Part shown: in pieces, positions 34,427 to 44,612 of the stretch
Numbering within the stretch: position 1 is the stretch's first letter
Layout of the letters: every line of letters begins with the position of its first letter
Source: Pseudomonas sp. MYb118
GTDB lineage: Bacteria; Pseudomonadota; Gammaproteobacteria; Pseudomonadales; Pseudomonadaceae
Reading direction: 5' to 3'
NCBI RefSeq assembly: GCF_040947875.1
Contig: NZ_JBFRXN010000002.1
Coordinates: 2,728,001 to 2,792,000 of the forward strand
DNA length: 64,000 nucleotides
Position numbers and translations under genes: made by a program
The notes under the pieces: generated by a model
The model's database searches: none
What the model saw: the letters and a program-made list of their open reading frames with translations, nothing else
Told to the model about the DNA's origin: nothing

Positions 34427-35992
34427 TCAGAACTGGAAGTAAAGGAACGGCGAGAAGCTTTGCGCCGAGAGTTTGAGAATCGAGGCGATGAACAGCAGCA
34501 GCACCAGTGCACGCATCACGTAGCGCGACCAGTCGGCGGTCCAGTAGGCCGGTTGCACGCTGGCTTCAGTGCCCACCGTGTAGCCCGGCTGGTGGATGCT
34601 GGCCGGGTTGTCGCCCGGTACGGCCTTGATCATTCCCGGGGTCGCCGTAGCCGGGCCGTCGGCCTCGACATTGACGGCCGGTTTGGCCTTCGCTGGCGGC
34701 TGGTTGCTGTACAGGTCACGCAGACCGAAGAACGCCAGGGTCGCGTAAGCCACCACCAGGGTCGCCACTTGCAGGCCGGTGAGGTTGGCCTGGTTGAGTT
34801 CCGACAGTGACCACTCGCCAAAGCTGAACATGGCGCCGTACATGCGACCGGCCACGTGCAGGTTTTCGGCGCGGAAGATCACCCAGCCCATCACCACCAG
34901 CAGGAAGGTCAGCGCCCAGCGGATCGGGTTGAGGCTGCGTGGCGAGGTGTTCAGGCCCAGGGCCTTCTCGATGGCCAGCCACATGCCGTGCCACGCGCCC
35001 CAGACGATGTAGGTGATGTTCGCGCCGTGCCACAGACCACCGAGCAGCATGGTCAGGAACAGGTTGCGATAGGTCATCAGCGTGCCTTTGCGGTTACCGC
35101 CCAGGGTGATGTACAGGTAGTCGCGCAGCCAGGTGGACAGGCTGATGTGCCAGCGCCGCCAGAACTCGGTGATCGACTGGCTGATGTACGGCTGCTTGAA
35201 GTTCTCCATGAAGCGGAAGCCCATCATCAAGCCCAGGCCGATGGCCATGTCGCTGTAGCCGGAGAAGTCGAAGTACAGTTGCGCGGTGTAGGCCAGCGCA
35301 CCCAGCCAGGCATCGCCCGTGGTCGGGTTCTGCAGGGCGAAGCAGTGGTCGGCGACCACCGCCAGGGTGTCGGCGATGAAGACTTTCTTGATGAAACCCT
35401 GCATGAACCGCGTGCAGCCCTCGGAGAACTTGTCGAGGGTGTGGGTGCGGTTGTTGAACTGGTCGGCGAGGTCGCGAAAACGCAGCACGGGACCGGCGAT
35501 CAGGTGCGGGAAGATCGCCACGAACGCCGCGAAGTCGATCAGGTTGCGGGTCGCCGGGGTGTCGCCACGGTAGACGTCGATGATGTAGCTGATGGACTCG
35601 AAGATGTAGAACGAGATACCGATCGGCAACAGCACGTGGGTCAGGATGAACGGCGACAGGCCGACCGAGGTCATCAGCGCGTTGATGCTGTCGACGCCGA
35701 AGTTGGCGTACTTGAAGTAGCCGAGGATGCACAGGTCGACGGCCACACCCAGCAGCAGCCAGCGTTGGGCCGGTTTGGTGCGCACACCGGCGGCGCCGAC
35801 TTTCAGGCCAATCCAGTAGTTCCACAGCGTGACGGCGGCGAACAGCGCCAAAAAGTCCACGCGCCACCAGGCATAGAACACATAGCTGGCGATCAGCAGC
35901 AGCAGGTTGCGATAGCGTATTCCGCTCAAGTAGTACATGCCGAGGAAGATCGGCAGGAACAAGAACAGAAACACGTTGGATGAAAATACCAT
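34427..35992 (-). CDS. algI: membrane-bound O-acyltransferase AlgI
   Basis: The 521-residue MBOAT-family protein moves acetyl groups across the inner membrane for alginate acetylation. About a dozen membrane helices are evident, and the MBOAT catalytic histidine lies in LLGGLWHGANITYIVWGAWHG near residue 320. The characteristic motif ITEFWRRWHISLSTWLRDYL precedes it. Translation begins at MVFSSNVFLFLFLP after GGAGAG; the 8-residue extension to 36016 is unlikely. A REPIN lies in the gap before it (after algL). Confidence 0.96.
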   Translation of the reverse strand: MVFSSNVFLFLFLPIFLGMYYLSGIRYRNLLLLIASYVFYAWWRVDFLALFAAVTLWNYWIGLKVGAAGVRTKPAQRWLLLGVAVDLCILGYFKYANFGVDSINALMTSVGLSPFILTHVLLPIGISFYIFESISYIIDVYRGDTPATRNLIDFAAFVAIFPHLIAGPVLRFRDLADQFNNRTHTLDKFSEGCTRFMQGFIKKVFIADTLAVVADHCFALQNPTTGDAWLGALAYTAQLYFDFSGYSDMAIGLGLMMGFRFMENFKQPYISQSITEFWRRWHISLSTWLRDYLYITLGGNRKGTLMTYRNLFLTMLLGGLWHGANITYIVWGAWHGMWLAIEKALGLNTSPRSLNPIRWALTFLLVVMGWVIFRAENLHVAGRMYGAMFSFGEWSLSELNQANLTGLQVATLVVAYATLAFFGLRDLYSNQPPAKAKPAVNVEADGPATATPGMIKAVPGDNPASIHQPGYTVGTEASVQPAYWTADWSRYVMRALVLLLFIASILKLSAQSFSPFLYFQF

Positions 35993-36097
35993 CCCGGTCT
36001 CTCCGTGTTTAACCAACAGTCAAGGGCCAACGGCCCCCCCAAACCCCCCATGAAAAACCGGGGGGTAACTCACAAAACTCAACCCTGACACTGGCCC

Positions 36098-36189
36098 CTG
36101 TAGGAGCCAGCTTGCTGGCGATAGCGGTGTATCAGTCGACACTTATGATGAATGTCGGGCCGCAATCGCGAGCAAGCTCGCTCCTACAG
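36098..36189. repeat. REPIN between algL and algI
   Basis: GGAGCCAGCTTGCTGGC and the inverse GCGAGCAAGCTCGCTCC face each other over about 45 bp, inside the alginate operon. Confidence 0.88.
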
Positions 36190-36197
36190 AAGACGAA

Positions 36198-37319
36198 TCA
36201 AGATCCCTTGCCCTTGTCATTCGCCGGGTCATACACCTTGGTCAGGTCACCCCCCAGGCGGAAGGTCTTGAACGGCTGCATGCCGTGTTTCTTCGAAAGC
36301 ACATCCGGGGTGCAGGTGTAGAGCGAGCAGAACGGTTCGAGCCAGGCGAATTTCATGTCCTTCTTCAGGTCGGTCATGTCCTGTTCCTTGCCGTTTTTCT
36401 CTTCGAACTGCTCGGGGGCTTTCACCCCGGCCAGCACCCGGTCACCCAGGCGCTTGAGTGCGCCGTTGTTTTCCTGGCGCAGGTCCACGCCGTTGACCTG
36501 GGCGAAACTGGCGATCATCGCCAGTGGCGGCAGGGCGTAGTTGTGGTAGGCGAGGGCGCGTTGATTGCGCTTGAGCTCGTTGGGCAAGAAGCCCTGGGCG
36601 TCGACCTGATTGACGCCGACCTTGTATTCCTTCACGGCCCAGTCGAACAGGTCGCGGCGGTTGGTGGCGACCGAAGTGGCCATCACCGACCAGGCGGCCC
36701 AGTACGAGTGGTTGTTGGTTTTTTCCAGCGGCAGGTTGTCCCAGTCGCTGACCACCTGGTCGGCCATCTTGTTGAACCAGGCCTCGATCAACTGCGATTC
36801 CTGCTGATGGTTGGCCAGCGGATGCGAGTCGGAGAACTTCAGGCGCAGGTAGGAAGAAGCCATGCTGCCCAGCGCCCATTTGCGCATGGACTTGCCGGTG
36901 TGGTTGAAGTCCTTGGACATCAGCGCATCGGCCTTGGCCCAGGCGGTCAGCCAGTTCAGCGTGCACTCCAGTTGCTCGGGGCGACCGTCGCGCATGAACT
37001 GCATGACCCGCTTGCTGGTGCCGCGCTCGATCTTGGTGATGTCGGCAGTGCTGTCGCGGAAGGCTTTTTCCGATTGCACGTTCAGTGTCGAGCGGGCCTT
37101 GTCCGAGCCTTCGTACTTGCTGCGAAATTGCAGCGAGCCGGTGTAAGGCGTCGGTACGGCGTCGCAGCTTTCAGCGTTGTCGCCTGTTTTGACTTTCTCG
37201 ATCGGCGCGAAGTAACCCTGGGGCGGGCGCAGCGGCGCGGCGGCCTGGGTGGCGCCGGCGAACATGGCCAGCGTCAGCAGGGACGGCGCGAGTAACTGTT
37301 TCAACGTTCGGTTGTGCAT
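36198..37319 (-). CDS. algL: alginate lyase (poly(beta-D-mannuronate) lyase)
   Basis: The 373-residue periplasmic PL5 lyase cleaves alginate that has strayed into the periplasm. It has a signal peptide ([20 protein letters not shown]), the alpha/alpha-barrel with NNHSYWAAW (catalytic His and Trp) around residue 200 and a conserved Tyr in the [10 protein letters not shown] stretch. Start taken at [10 protein letters not shown] behind TGAGG; an ATG at 37331 overlapping the algX stop is an alternative 4 residues longer. Confidence 0.95.
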   Translation of the reverse strand: MHNRTLKQLLAPSLLTLAMFAGATQAAAPLRPPQGYFAPIEKVKTGDNAESCDAVPTPYTGSLQFRSKYEGSDKARSTLNVQSEKAFRDSTADITKIERGTSKRVMQFMRDGRPEQLECTLNWLTAWAKADALMSKDFNHTGKSMRKWALGSMASSYLRLKFSDSHPLANHQQESQLIEAWFNKMADQVVSDWDNLPLEKTNNHSYWAAWSVMATSVATNRRDLFDWAVKEYKVGVNQVDAQGFLPNELKRNQRALAYHNYALPPLAMIASFAQVNGVDLRQENNGALKRLGDRVLAGVKAPEQFEEKNGKEQDMTDLKKDMKFAWLEPFCSLYTCTPDVLSKKHGMQPFKTFRLGGDLTKVYDPANDKGKGS

Positions 37320-37327
37320 GGCAGACC

Positions 37328-38776
37328 TCATTGCCCGATCTGAGCGGTACGTTGCTCGGCGCTCGGGAATACGTTGCGTTTGCAGATTTTCGCTTCGACC
37401 TTCTGTGGCGCGGTGCCGGCTTCCGGCCCCTGGACTTCGACGGCCAGCAGGTTCTGCGAAGCCCAGTCTTCGTCCGTGCGCAATTCGAAGGCGAAACGAC
37501 CGTCGGTGTCGGAGGTTTCCGGTTTTTCGATCTTGATGTCCTCGTGGCGTCCGTTCATGTACCAGAGGGTGGCTTGCAGGGTTTTCACCGAGGTATCGGC
37601 GAAGCGGATATCGACCTGGTGGCTGCTGTTTTGCAGGTTCAGGTTTTTGCTGTTGACCATCAGTTCGTTCTTGCCGGGCTTGAGCGTGGTGCTGCTCGAC
37701 ATCTGCGCATCCTTGCCTTCGCAACCGTTATCCAGCAGCGCCATCATCTGGCGGTAGATGGTTTCCTGGTCGAGGCGATAGAGCGGCGAGAATTCCCAGA
37801 TGAGAATCTTCGGCGGGTTCTTCTGGAACTCTTCGCTGCCCAGGTACTGCAGCATCGAACCTTCCAGGCCGCCGCCGGGGAACGCCACGTTGAGAATGTC
37901 GGCGCCGATGGACTCTTCGAGGAACCCGGCGAAGTTGTAGTTCTTGCCGCTGTGGGAGGTACCGACCAAGGTGATCTGCGGGTTGCCGGAATCGCCGAAC
38001 AGGTCGCCATCGCCCGCTTCGCCCTTGGGCTCGGTGGTGAATTGATCCATGTACTGGATCGCGTAGCTGGTGCCACAGAGTTGACCGGCCATGTTGTGCA
38101 ATGTTCCGGTCTTGCCCATGCGGCCCGACTTGTGGCTTTCGAATTCACGTTTCGGGATGTCGGCGAACGCCGGGATCTGCTTGACCTTCTCGGCGACGAT
38201 CTTTGCCGTGCGCTGGGCGCCGTAAGGGGTCCAGTGCTGGTCGCCACGGAAGTAGAAGTCGTGGGCGGGCAGGGTTTCGGGCAGCGATTCGTTGGTCAGC
38301 GGCGACAGGTCCGGCACCACGTAGCCCATGGCGGCGAAGCGGCCGAGCATGGTCTTGTAGTTTTTCAGGGCCTTGTCGAAATCGAATCTGGCCTTGTCTT
38401 CGGGGTTGAGCTTGTTGCGGTTCACCAGGCCACGGGTCGGCTGGTAGACCACCACCAGTTCCACGCCCTTGCTCTTGAACGCATCGTGCAACTGCTGCAT
38501 GCGCTTGTAGCCGGCCGGGGTGGTGTCGAACTCGGTGCGCAGGTCTTCCTGGGTACGGAACAGCCAGTCACCCTGGGCCTGCACCAGCGTGGTGAAGTTC
38601 TGCTGGTAGCGGGTGGTGTAGTTTTTCGCGTCGTGGGCTTCGGGGCACAGGTTGCAGCACGGCTCGGCCTCGAAGGTCGGCGCCTGGACTTCGTCCGCAC
38701 GCGCCCCGGCGCTGGCCGCGAGAATACCGGCGGTCAGGGCCGACAGGCTGAGTAATTTGATCAAGTGTGGGTGCAT
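37328..38776 (-). CDS. algX: alginate O-acetyltransferase/biosynthesis protein AlgX
   Basis: This periplasmic protein of 482 residues acetylates polymannuronate and belongs to the secretion complex. It has a signal peptide ([17 protein letters not shown]), an SGNH-like domain with Asp179/His181 ([10 protein letters not shown]) and the Ser region [11 protein letters not shown] near residue 270. A C-terminal carbohydrate-binding module (residues about 350-470, e.g. [20 protein letters not shown]) follows. A Cys pair (CCNLC) near residue 40 suits a periplasmic disulfide. algL follows with overlapping or near-overlapping ends. Confidence 0.95.
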   Translation of the reverse strand: MHPHLIKLLSLSALTAGILAASAGARADEVQAPTFEAEPCCNLCPEAHDAKNYTTRYQQNFTTLVQAQGDWLFRTQEDLRTEFDTTPAGYKRMQQLHDAFKSKGVELVVVYQPTRGLVNRNKLNPEDKARFDFDKALKNYKTMLGRFAAMGYVVPDLSPLTNESLPETLPAHDFYFRGDQHWTPYGAQRTAKIVAEKVKQIPAFADIPKREFESHKSGRMGKTGTLHNMAGQLCGTSYAIQYMDQFTTEPKGEAGDGDLFGDSGNPQITLVGTSHSGKNYNFAGFLEESIGADILNVAFPGGGLEGSMLQYLGSEEFQKNPPKILIWEFSPLYRLDQETIYRQMMALLDNGCEGKDAQMSSSTTLKPGKNELMVNSKNLNLQNSSHQVDIRFADTSVKTLQATLWYMNGRHEDIKIEKPETSDTDGRFAFELRTDEDWASQNLLAVEVQGPEAGTAPQKVEAKICKRNVFPSAEQRTAQIGQ

Positions 38777-38786
38777 AAAATTATCC

Positions 38787-40361
38787 TCAGTCCTGCATTT
38801 CGATCTGGCTTTCGACAGGGTCGATCAGCACGGCTTTCTGCTGGCGCACCATCAGGTCGAGAATTTCATCCTGGCGTTCACCCAGGATCCCGTTGAAGCT
38901 GATGCCGCTGGATTTGGTCGGCGCGAGCATCGACACGCGATACAGCTCGACGCTCAAGGGCGAGTCGATGGACAGCGGGCCGCTCCCGTTACCGGCCAGC
39001 TCGCCGCCGACGATGATCAGCGATACCTGGGCGTCGAACGGGTCGAGCTTGATGTCGCGGTCGGTGTCGGTCAGGTCCTTGATGTGGCCGTAGACGCCGG
39101 TCAGGCCGTTGGCCAGGGACAGGTTTTCGTAGAGGCGGATGTTCACGCTGTTACGAATGCGGATGCCGTGGCGCCGGTTGCTGATCACCTTGTTGCCGTA
39201 GATCAGGTTGTCACCACTTTCGTACAGCGTGATGCCGTCGGTGTGGTTCTTGTAGATCTCGTTGTAGGCGATCAGGTTGTTGACGCTGTTCCGGTCGATC
39301 ACCAGGCCCGACAACTTGTTGTCGAAGCTGCGGTTGTTGAAGATGAAGCTGTCGTTGACCTCACGGGAAATGATGATCCCGTGCTTTTTCTTGGTCCCGT
39401 AGACGGTGTTGTCGGCGATGATCAGCCCGTGCGAACGGTCGTGCGGGTCGATGCCGTAGACAATGTTGTCCTTGTAGGTGTTGCCCTTGACCACGAAGTT
39501 GCTGGTTTCGTAGCAGTAGAAGCCGTACCACATGTCCGAGAACTCGGAGCCGACGATCCAGCCGGTCGGTTCAGGGCGCTTGAGCACCTTGGCCATGTTC
39601 GGCGTGTACTGGGAAATACTCACGCCGTAGGACTTACTGTTGGCGTAGCCGAAACTGGCCATGTTGCTGTTGGCGATGTACGTCTCGGTGCCACCCCAGG
39701 CCAGCAGGAACGGGCGGAATTCCTTGGGCGACTTGAAGGTCGCCGGGCCGTTGTCCTTTTCTCGCCAGCCGGTGACCTTGGTGTCACGCACGAACAGCTT
39801 GCCGTCGTTGACCAGGAACGAGCCGGCCTCCTGGGACAGGCGCAATTCCTGGGTCCGCTTGTCGATCTCGAGGATGCCGTGCTTGCCCACCACAATCGGC
39901 AGCTTCGCCAGGAAAACCCCCGGCGAGGTCTCGTTGAGGTACTGCTTGGGCAGCTTCTTCGCCAGGTCCTGAAGGCTCATGTAACCGTCGTCGACGAAAA
40001 TCGCCTGGGGAATGCCGTGCTGGCGCACCACCCACTCGGCCATCTTGTTGTCGCCGCCGATGAAGTCCTTCAGCGCGTCTTCCTGCATCATGCGGCGCAC
40101 GCTGACCTTGCCGGCCTTGCTGCGCACGATTTTCTTCTCGATGGCTTCGGCGGTGTAGCCGCTGATGTCCGGTGGCACCGGTTTTTTCAGCTCCAGCGGC
40201 GCGGTGGGCGCGCTGGCGACGGTGTAGGTCTTGGCTTGCTGCAATTCCTTGGCCGTGGTCACAGGCTTGGTTGCCGGCTCGACATTGGCGAAGGCGGCCG
40301 CACTGGCCAGCAGCATCGCACCGGCCAGCAAGGTCAAGGCGCCTCTGTTCGGACTGTGCAT
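38787..40361 (-). CDS. algG: mannuronan C5-epimerase
   Basis: The 524-residue periplasmic enzyme converts D-mannuronate to L-guluronate residues in the nascent polymer. A signal peptide (LLAGAMLLASAAAFA) is followed by a right-handed parallel beta-helix with CASH-type repeats. The catalytic motif DPHDRSHG is in GIDPHDRSHGLIIADN, near residue 310. The start at MHSPNRGAL is fixed by AAGGAG 8 bp upstream; a longer open frame runs back into algE and is not used. Confidence 0.96.
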   Translation of the reverse strand: MHSPNRGALTLLAGAMLLASAAAFANVEPATKPVTTAKELQQAKTYTVASAPTAPLELKKPVPPDISGYTAEAIEKKIVRSKAGKVSVRRMMQEDALKDFIGGDNKMAEWVVRQHGIPQAIFVDDGYMSLQDLAKKLPKQYLNETSPGVFLAKLPIVVGKHGILEIDKRTQELRLSQEAGSFLVNDGKLFVRDTKVTGWREKDNGPATFKSPKEFRPFLLAWGGTETYIANSNMASFGYANSKSYGVSISQYTPNMAKVLKRPEPTGWIVGSEFSDMWYGFYCYETSNFVVKGNTYKDNIVYGIDPHDRSHGLIIADNTVYGTKKKHGIIISREVNDSFIFNNRSFDNKLSGLVIDRNSVNNLIAYNEIYKNHTDGITLYESGDNLIYGNKVISNRRHGIRIRNSVNIRLYENLSLANGLTGVYGHIKDLTDTDRDIKLDPFDAQVSLIIVGGELAGNGSGPLSIDSPLSVELYRVSMLAPTKSSGISFNGILGERQDEILDLMVRQQKAVLIDPVESQIEMQD

Positions 40362-40387
40362 GTCGGGAACTCCTTTAGCGGTTCGCA

Positions 40388-41875
40388 TCAGAAGCGCCAG
40401 ATCACGTCGATGAACGCGCGGTGCATGTACGAGTCGACTTCCTTGCCGTAGGCGTCGCCCGGCTTGAACACGCCGCCACGGAAGCGCACCAGGGCCGACG
40501 GTTCGTCGATCGACTGGCTCAGCGCCGCTGGCAGCAGGCCCTGCTTGAAGTACTTGGTGACGACCAGGTCCATCTCCTGGCCGAGGTCCTTGTTGCCGTC
40601 TTCCAGCGGCAGCGAGGTGCTCGACAGGATCGCGCCGGTGGCGTCGTCGATGTTGTTCTCGACAGCATTGATACCGTTGCTGCCCACCGGCTTGTTGCCG
40701 TCGACACGCCAGAACTTGTGATAGATCAGGCTGGCGTCGTATTGGTCGTTGAGCATCCACGAACCGAACAGGGTCGCGGTCTGCATGTTGTTCATTTCGC
40801 CACGGTAGGCCTCGCCGAAACGGTGCACCCGCGAGCGTGTACCGGTGTAGTTCGAGCGGTTGCTTTCCAGGCCGTTCTGTTGGTAATCGGCGCTGGCGCG
40901 AGCGTACGCCGCACCGACCTGCCATTGCGGGTCGAGGCGCAGGCGCACACCCAGGTCGGTGGCCCAGCCGTCGACGTCTTCATTGCGCTTGGCTTGCGCA
41001 GGCGCCGTGCCGTCGGCGTTGAGCGGGTTGACGGTGTCGGTGTCGCCGCTCATGCCGGTGATGCTGCCCCAGTAATTGAGGGTGTTGGTGTTGCGGTAGT
41101 TGTAGGCGTCGCTGTCGGCGGTCAGGCCGAGCCAGCTGATGTCGCCGTTCTGTTTCTTGTCCAGCGAGTCGCCGGCCACGCCCGGTTCCGGGTAGTCGAG
41201 CTTGCCGTCGTCGTGGGTGTGGTGCCCGCGAATGCCGACCCAGTTACCCGGCGTCCACTGGTACGCCGCATCGGCGTAAACGTGCAGGCGATCCTTGTCC
41301 TGGGGCGACAGCTCCTTGAGGTCGGTGCGGTATTCGCTGAAGCGTTCGGCAACACCGGCGTTGGCGCGCAGCAGGGTGGTGTCGAAGGTCCAGTTCAGGG
41401 CTTCGATGTTGGTGTCGCGCCACTGGCCGTCGTCGTTGCGCAGGCGCTGGCGACCGAACTTGAGGATCTCGCCGGGGTAGGGCGTGAGGCCGCTGTAGCC
41501 GACCCAGAACTCACGCATGGCCAGGTAGTTCTTCTTGGTCTTGCGGTCGCTGTTCTGGGTGGTCTGCGTCGCTTCCTCATCGGACTGCTGCAAGGTGTCG
41601 GTTTCGATGATGTCGGTGGACGTCACCGCCTGACCCATGGCGTAGGCACTCCACGCACCGCTCTCGCCATACACCCAGGGGCGCAGGTCGAGGCCGACGC
41701 CATTGACGTCGCCGCCGCTGGCCGTGCCCAGGTCACGGTCGTCTTCGGACTGGCCGGTGATCTTCACTTCCAGGCCGAAATTCTTCGCCTCGGTCAGTGC
41801 CGCGAGCGTCGGGCACGACCACAGCAGGGCGCAGGTCAGGCCAATACCGGCCTTCACGAATGGATTCAACTTCAT
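40388..41875 (-). CDS. algE: alginate export outer-membrane porin AlgE
   Basis: The 495-residue protein forms the 18-strand, positively lined outer-membrane channel through which alginate leaves. It has a signal peptide ([13 protein letters not shown]) and repeated amphipathic strands, and ends with the aromatic terminal residue FIDVIWRF needed for barrel assembly. Family blocks such as [20 protein letters not shown] are present. Its ATG overlaps the algK stop (ATGA). Confidence 0.96.
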   Translation of the reverse strand: MKLNPFVKAGIGLTCALLWSCPTLAALTEAKNFGLEVKITGQSEDDRDLGTASGGDVNGVGLDLRPWVYGESGAWSAYAMGQAVTSTDIIETDTLQQSDEEATQTTQNSDRKTKKNYLAMREFWVGYSGLTPYPGEILKFGRQRLRNDDGQWRDTNIEALNWTFDTTLLRANAGVAERFSEYRTDLKELSPQDKDRLHVYADAAYQWTPGNWVGIRGHHTHDDGKLDYPEPGVAGDSLDKKQNGDISWLGLTADSDAYNYRNTNTLNYWGSITGMSGDTDTVNPLNADGTAPAQAKRNEDVDGWATDLGVRLRLDPQWQVGAAYARASADYQQNGLESNRSNYTGTRSRVHRFGEAYRGEMNNMQTATLFGSWMLNDQYDASLIYHKFWRVDGNKPVGSNGINAVENNIDDATGAILSSTSLPLEDGNKDLGQEMDLVVTKYFKQGLLPAALSQSIDEPSALVRFRGGVFKPGDAYGKEVDSYMHRAFIDVIWRF

Positions 41876-43389
41876 AACGTTTCCTCGCCGTCTTCTTCTT
41901 GCAGGGCATGCAGTTCCAGCGTGTTCTGGCTCAAGGCGCCACGAACGGCCTGTTCTTGTTTCAACAGGCGTTGGGCCTCGGCGAGCTGGGCAGGCGGCAG
42001 TTGGGCTTCGAGTGTTTGGGCAAGCTCGTTGGCTTGCGGGGTGTTCTGGACCTTGGCCAATTGGCTGAAGACATAGGCGTTAAGCGGGTTGGGCTTGGTG
42101 CCCTTGCCTTGGGAAAACAGTTGGGCGATGGCGAAGTCGGCGCTGTTCTGGCCGTTGCGCGCAGCGGTCAACAAGTGATCCAGGGCTTTTTGCGAATAGA
42201 CCTTGCCCAGGTAACCACGACGGTAGATCTGGCCCAGGTAGTAATCGGCGGCCACTTCCTTGCCCACGGCTTTCTGGAAGTGCGCCTCGGCGAGCTTGGC
42301 GTCAGCCGGCACCCATTTGCCTTCGTAGTAGAGCTTGCCGAGCAACAGTTCGGCGCGCGGCTGGTCGGCGGCGCGGCCGTTGTCCAGGTACTTCATCATC
42401 GTGTCGACGTCGCCCAGTTCCGGGAAGTCGTAGAGCAACTGCGCCAGGCTGACCCAGGAAGCGGGGTAGCCGGGGGCGATGTCTTCGAGCAGCGATTGCG
42501 CGGTTTTCTCGTCGGTCTTGCCCAGGCTCGAATCGCCGAGCACCCGCGCCACGCTGTCCACGCGCTGCGCGGATACGGTGCCGCGGGTATGGGCGGCCTG
42601 CATCTGCTTGATCAGTGCGGCTTGCTCGTCGGTCTTGCCCTGTTTCTGGTAGACCGTGGCCAGCTCGACGTAGCAAATGTCGGTGGTGTTCAACGCGGCC
42701 TTGCAGATGCTTGCCACTTCGTCCAGGTGCTGGTCGTAAGTGCCCTGGGTGCGATAGAGCAGCACCTGGGCCAGACCCGCCTCCGGCTTGCCTTCGGCGC
42801 GCCATTGGCTGATCTGCTGCTGGGCGTTGATGTTGGGGAAACTGTGCGGGTATTGCAGGTACAGCATTGCCAGCGGGATCAGCGTGTTGCCTTCGCCATT
42901 GGCCGAGGCTTTTTTCAGCAGGGTTTCGGCCTCGTGCTGTTCGGCTTCGGTGGAGCCCGGCTTGGCCACCAGCAGGCGACCCAGGCGAGCCTGGGCGCGC
43001 GGCGACACGTCGGCGGCGGCGCGATAGGTCGCCTCCGCCTGCTTGATCTGCGCCGGGTCGCGGCTGTCGACCTGGATGTCGGCCAGGCCCACTTGCGCCT
43101 CGCTGTAGCCCAGATCGGCCAGGGCCTTGTAGTTCTGCTGCGCCAGCGCGGTGTCACCGCGCTTGAGCGCTTCGTTGGCCAGACGCTGGTCGGGCAGGCC
43201 GGCGCAGCCGGTGAGGCTGACTGCCAGTGCCAGGACGCACAACGCATATCCACTGTGGGAGCGAGCCTGTCGAGGCGTCGAACCGTCGCGATGCGGACAC
43301 TGTGGTGCATCAGACAGACCGCGTTGATCCCATCGCGAGCGGGCTCGCTCCCACAGGGGCTGCGGTGTACTGAAGAGTTTGGGCGTCAT
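41872..43389 (-). CDS. algK: alginate secretion lipoprotein AlgK, with REPIN-coded insert in the signal region
   Basis: AlgK is an outer-membrane lipoprotein with Sel1/TPR-like helical repeats that helps AlgE insertion and links it to the periplasmic complex. The mature part ([18 protein letters not shown]..., repeats such as [26 protein letters not shown]) is normal. The N-terminus is not. Residues 12-46 ([13 protein letters not shown]...RQARSHS) are the translation of a REPIN inserted in frame, so the lipobox LTGC is at 59-62 instead of about 24-27. No usable start lies after the insert except a TTG. ATG 43389 follows GGAGG; GTG 43392 is equally possible. Confidence 0.93.
   Translation of the reverse strand: MTPKLFSTPQPLWERARSRWDQRGLSDAPQCPHRDGSTPRQARSHSGYALCVLALAVSLTGCAGLPDQRLANEALKRGDTALAQQNYKALADLGYSEAQVGLADIQVDSRDPAQIKQAEATYRAAADVSPRAQARLGRLLVAKPGSTEAEQHEAETLLKKASANGEGNTLIPLAMLYLQYPHSFPNINAQQQISQWRAEGKPEAGLAQVLLYRTQGTYDQHLDEVASICKAALNTTDICYVELATVYQKQGKTDEQAALIKQMQAAHTRGTVSAQRVDSVARVLGDSSLGKTDEKTAQSLLEDIAPGYPASWVSLAQLLYDFPELGDVDTMMKYLDNGRAADQPRAELLLGKLYYEGKWVPADAKLAEAHFQKAVGKEVAADYYLGQIYRRGYLGKVYSQKALDHLLTAARNGQNSADFAIAQLFSQGKGTKPNPLNAYVFSQLAKVQNTPQANELAQTLEAQLPPAQLAEAQRLLKQEQAVRGALSQNTLELHALQEEDGEETL
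43253..43356. repeat. REPIN inside algK coding sequence
   Basis: An inverse REP arm GCGAGCGGGCTCGCTCC (ending 43356) and a degenerate forward arm beginning CTGTGGGAGCGAGCCTG at 43253 bound about 104 bp within the 5' end of algK. The forward arm is interrupted by roughly 16 extra bases between GAGCCTG and TCGCGATG, which together with the spacer keeps algK in frame. Confidence 0.88.
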
Positions 43390-43407
43390 CACGGTCACGT
43401 CCTCCGC

Positions 43408-44577
43408 TTACAGGCCAGCGGCCATGGCTTTGTTGATCAGCCAGTTCACGTTCGGGCCACGGTCGCTGTTCACTTCCACCGGGCGACCGGCGAATTTGCT
43501 GTCCAGTGGCTCGTCAGGCTGGATCAGCACGCGGATGTCGGACGACAGGTCGGCGCTTTTCAGGCTGGTGCTGCTGACGATCTTGCCGGTGCGGGTTTCG
43601 TCTTCGCCGGCGATCTGGAAGCTGACGGTGGTGCCTGGGCGCACGTCGCCGAACTGGCGATAGGAGAAGCGCGCTTCGACATTGGCTTCGCTGTTACGCG
43701 GCACCAGTTGGAAGATCACGTCGCCCTTGCTGGCGTACTGGCCGTCGGCGACCAGTTGCTGGGACACGGTGCAGTCGCACGGCGAGGTCAGGGTGCCGGT
43801 CATTTGCTTGCCGAACAGTTCCTCGACCTTGGCCGGTTGCAACTGGTCTTCGTCCAGGTGGCCCTTGAGTACGTCGAGCATGCTGGTGCTGAAGGTCGCC
43901 AGTGGCGCGCCCTTGGCGGCGACGCCGTCGGCCTTGACCAGGCTCTGTACGGTGCCGTCACGGGGCATGGTGATGTTCATGCCGGGTACGGCGACGAGGC
44001 CGGCCTGGGCATGGCTGACGAAGTACATGCCGTACACCGATTTGAAAATGAAACCGAACGCCGCCAGGCCAACGACGAACACCGCCAGGCTGAAGGTCAC
44101 GGCGCGCAGGCGACCGAATGCGGTCATGCCGCTGCCGCCGTCCTTTTGCTTGCGGGCCTTGGTGAAGTTGTCGCGCTGCAGGGTCGCCAGCACCTCGCCG
44201 ATGCTGACGATGTCGCCGGCCAGGTGCGAAGTGATCAGGTGGCGCAGGGTCGAGATGTCCTGCGGTTCCAGGTTCTGGAACTGGCAGCCGGCGCGACCGG
44301 TCTGGCGGTCGAAGGAGCGCACTTGCAGCTCCACGTCCATGGCCAGGCCGAGGTTGTCGATGACGAACTGCAGGCGTGCCTTGTGCACGTCGCCGATCTT
44401 CAGCGGCAGTTGACCGGCGTTGAATGCCAGGCCGCCAGCGGAGAGGTCGATGACCCGGGCTTCAACCGGGGTCCGGTCCGGACCGAAGAAGCGCAGCTTG
44501 GCCGGGATTTTCACTCGGGCGTGCTGGCGCTGGGCTTCGGATTCATGCACTACGTTGGCGTTGACGGCGGTATTCAT
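43408..44577 (-). CDS. alg44: alginate polymerase co-factor, PilZ-domain membrane fusion protein Alg44
   Basis: The 389-residue inner-membrane protein binds c-di-GMP and switches on Alg8. The cytoplasmic PilZ domain shows Arg17-x3-Arg21 (RQHAR) and Asp44-x-Ser46-x2-Gly49 (DLSAGG), the c-di-GMP residues. One membrane helix follows near residues 155-180 (FSLAVFVVGLAAFGFIFKSV), then a periplasmic HlyD-like domain (GTLTSPCDCTVSQQLVADG) that may reach AlgK/AlgE. algK starts 18 bp downstream. Confidence 0.96.
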   Translation of the reverse strand: MNTAVNANVVHESEAQRQHARVKIPAKLRFFGPDRTPVEARVIDLSAGGLAFNAGQLPLKIGDVHKARLQFVIDNLGLAMDVELQVRSFDRQTGRAGCQFQNLEPQDISTLRHLITSHLAGDIVSIGEVLATLQRDNFTKARKQKDGGSGMTAFGRLRAVTFSLAVFVVGLAAFGFIFKSVYGMYFVSHAQAGLVAVPGMNITMPRDGTVQSLVKADGVAAKGAPLATFSTSMLDVLKGHLDEDQLQPAKVEELFGKQMTGTLTSPCDCTVSQQLVADGQYASKGDVIFQLVPRNSEANVEARFSYRQFGDVRPGTTVSFQIAGEDETRTGKIVSSTSLKSADLSSDIRVLIQPDEPLDSKFAGRPVEVNSDRGPNVNWLINKAMAAGL

Positions 44578-44612
44578 ATGGGCGGTTTCCTAGTTAATTC
44601 AGGCGAGTTCGG

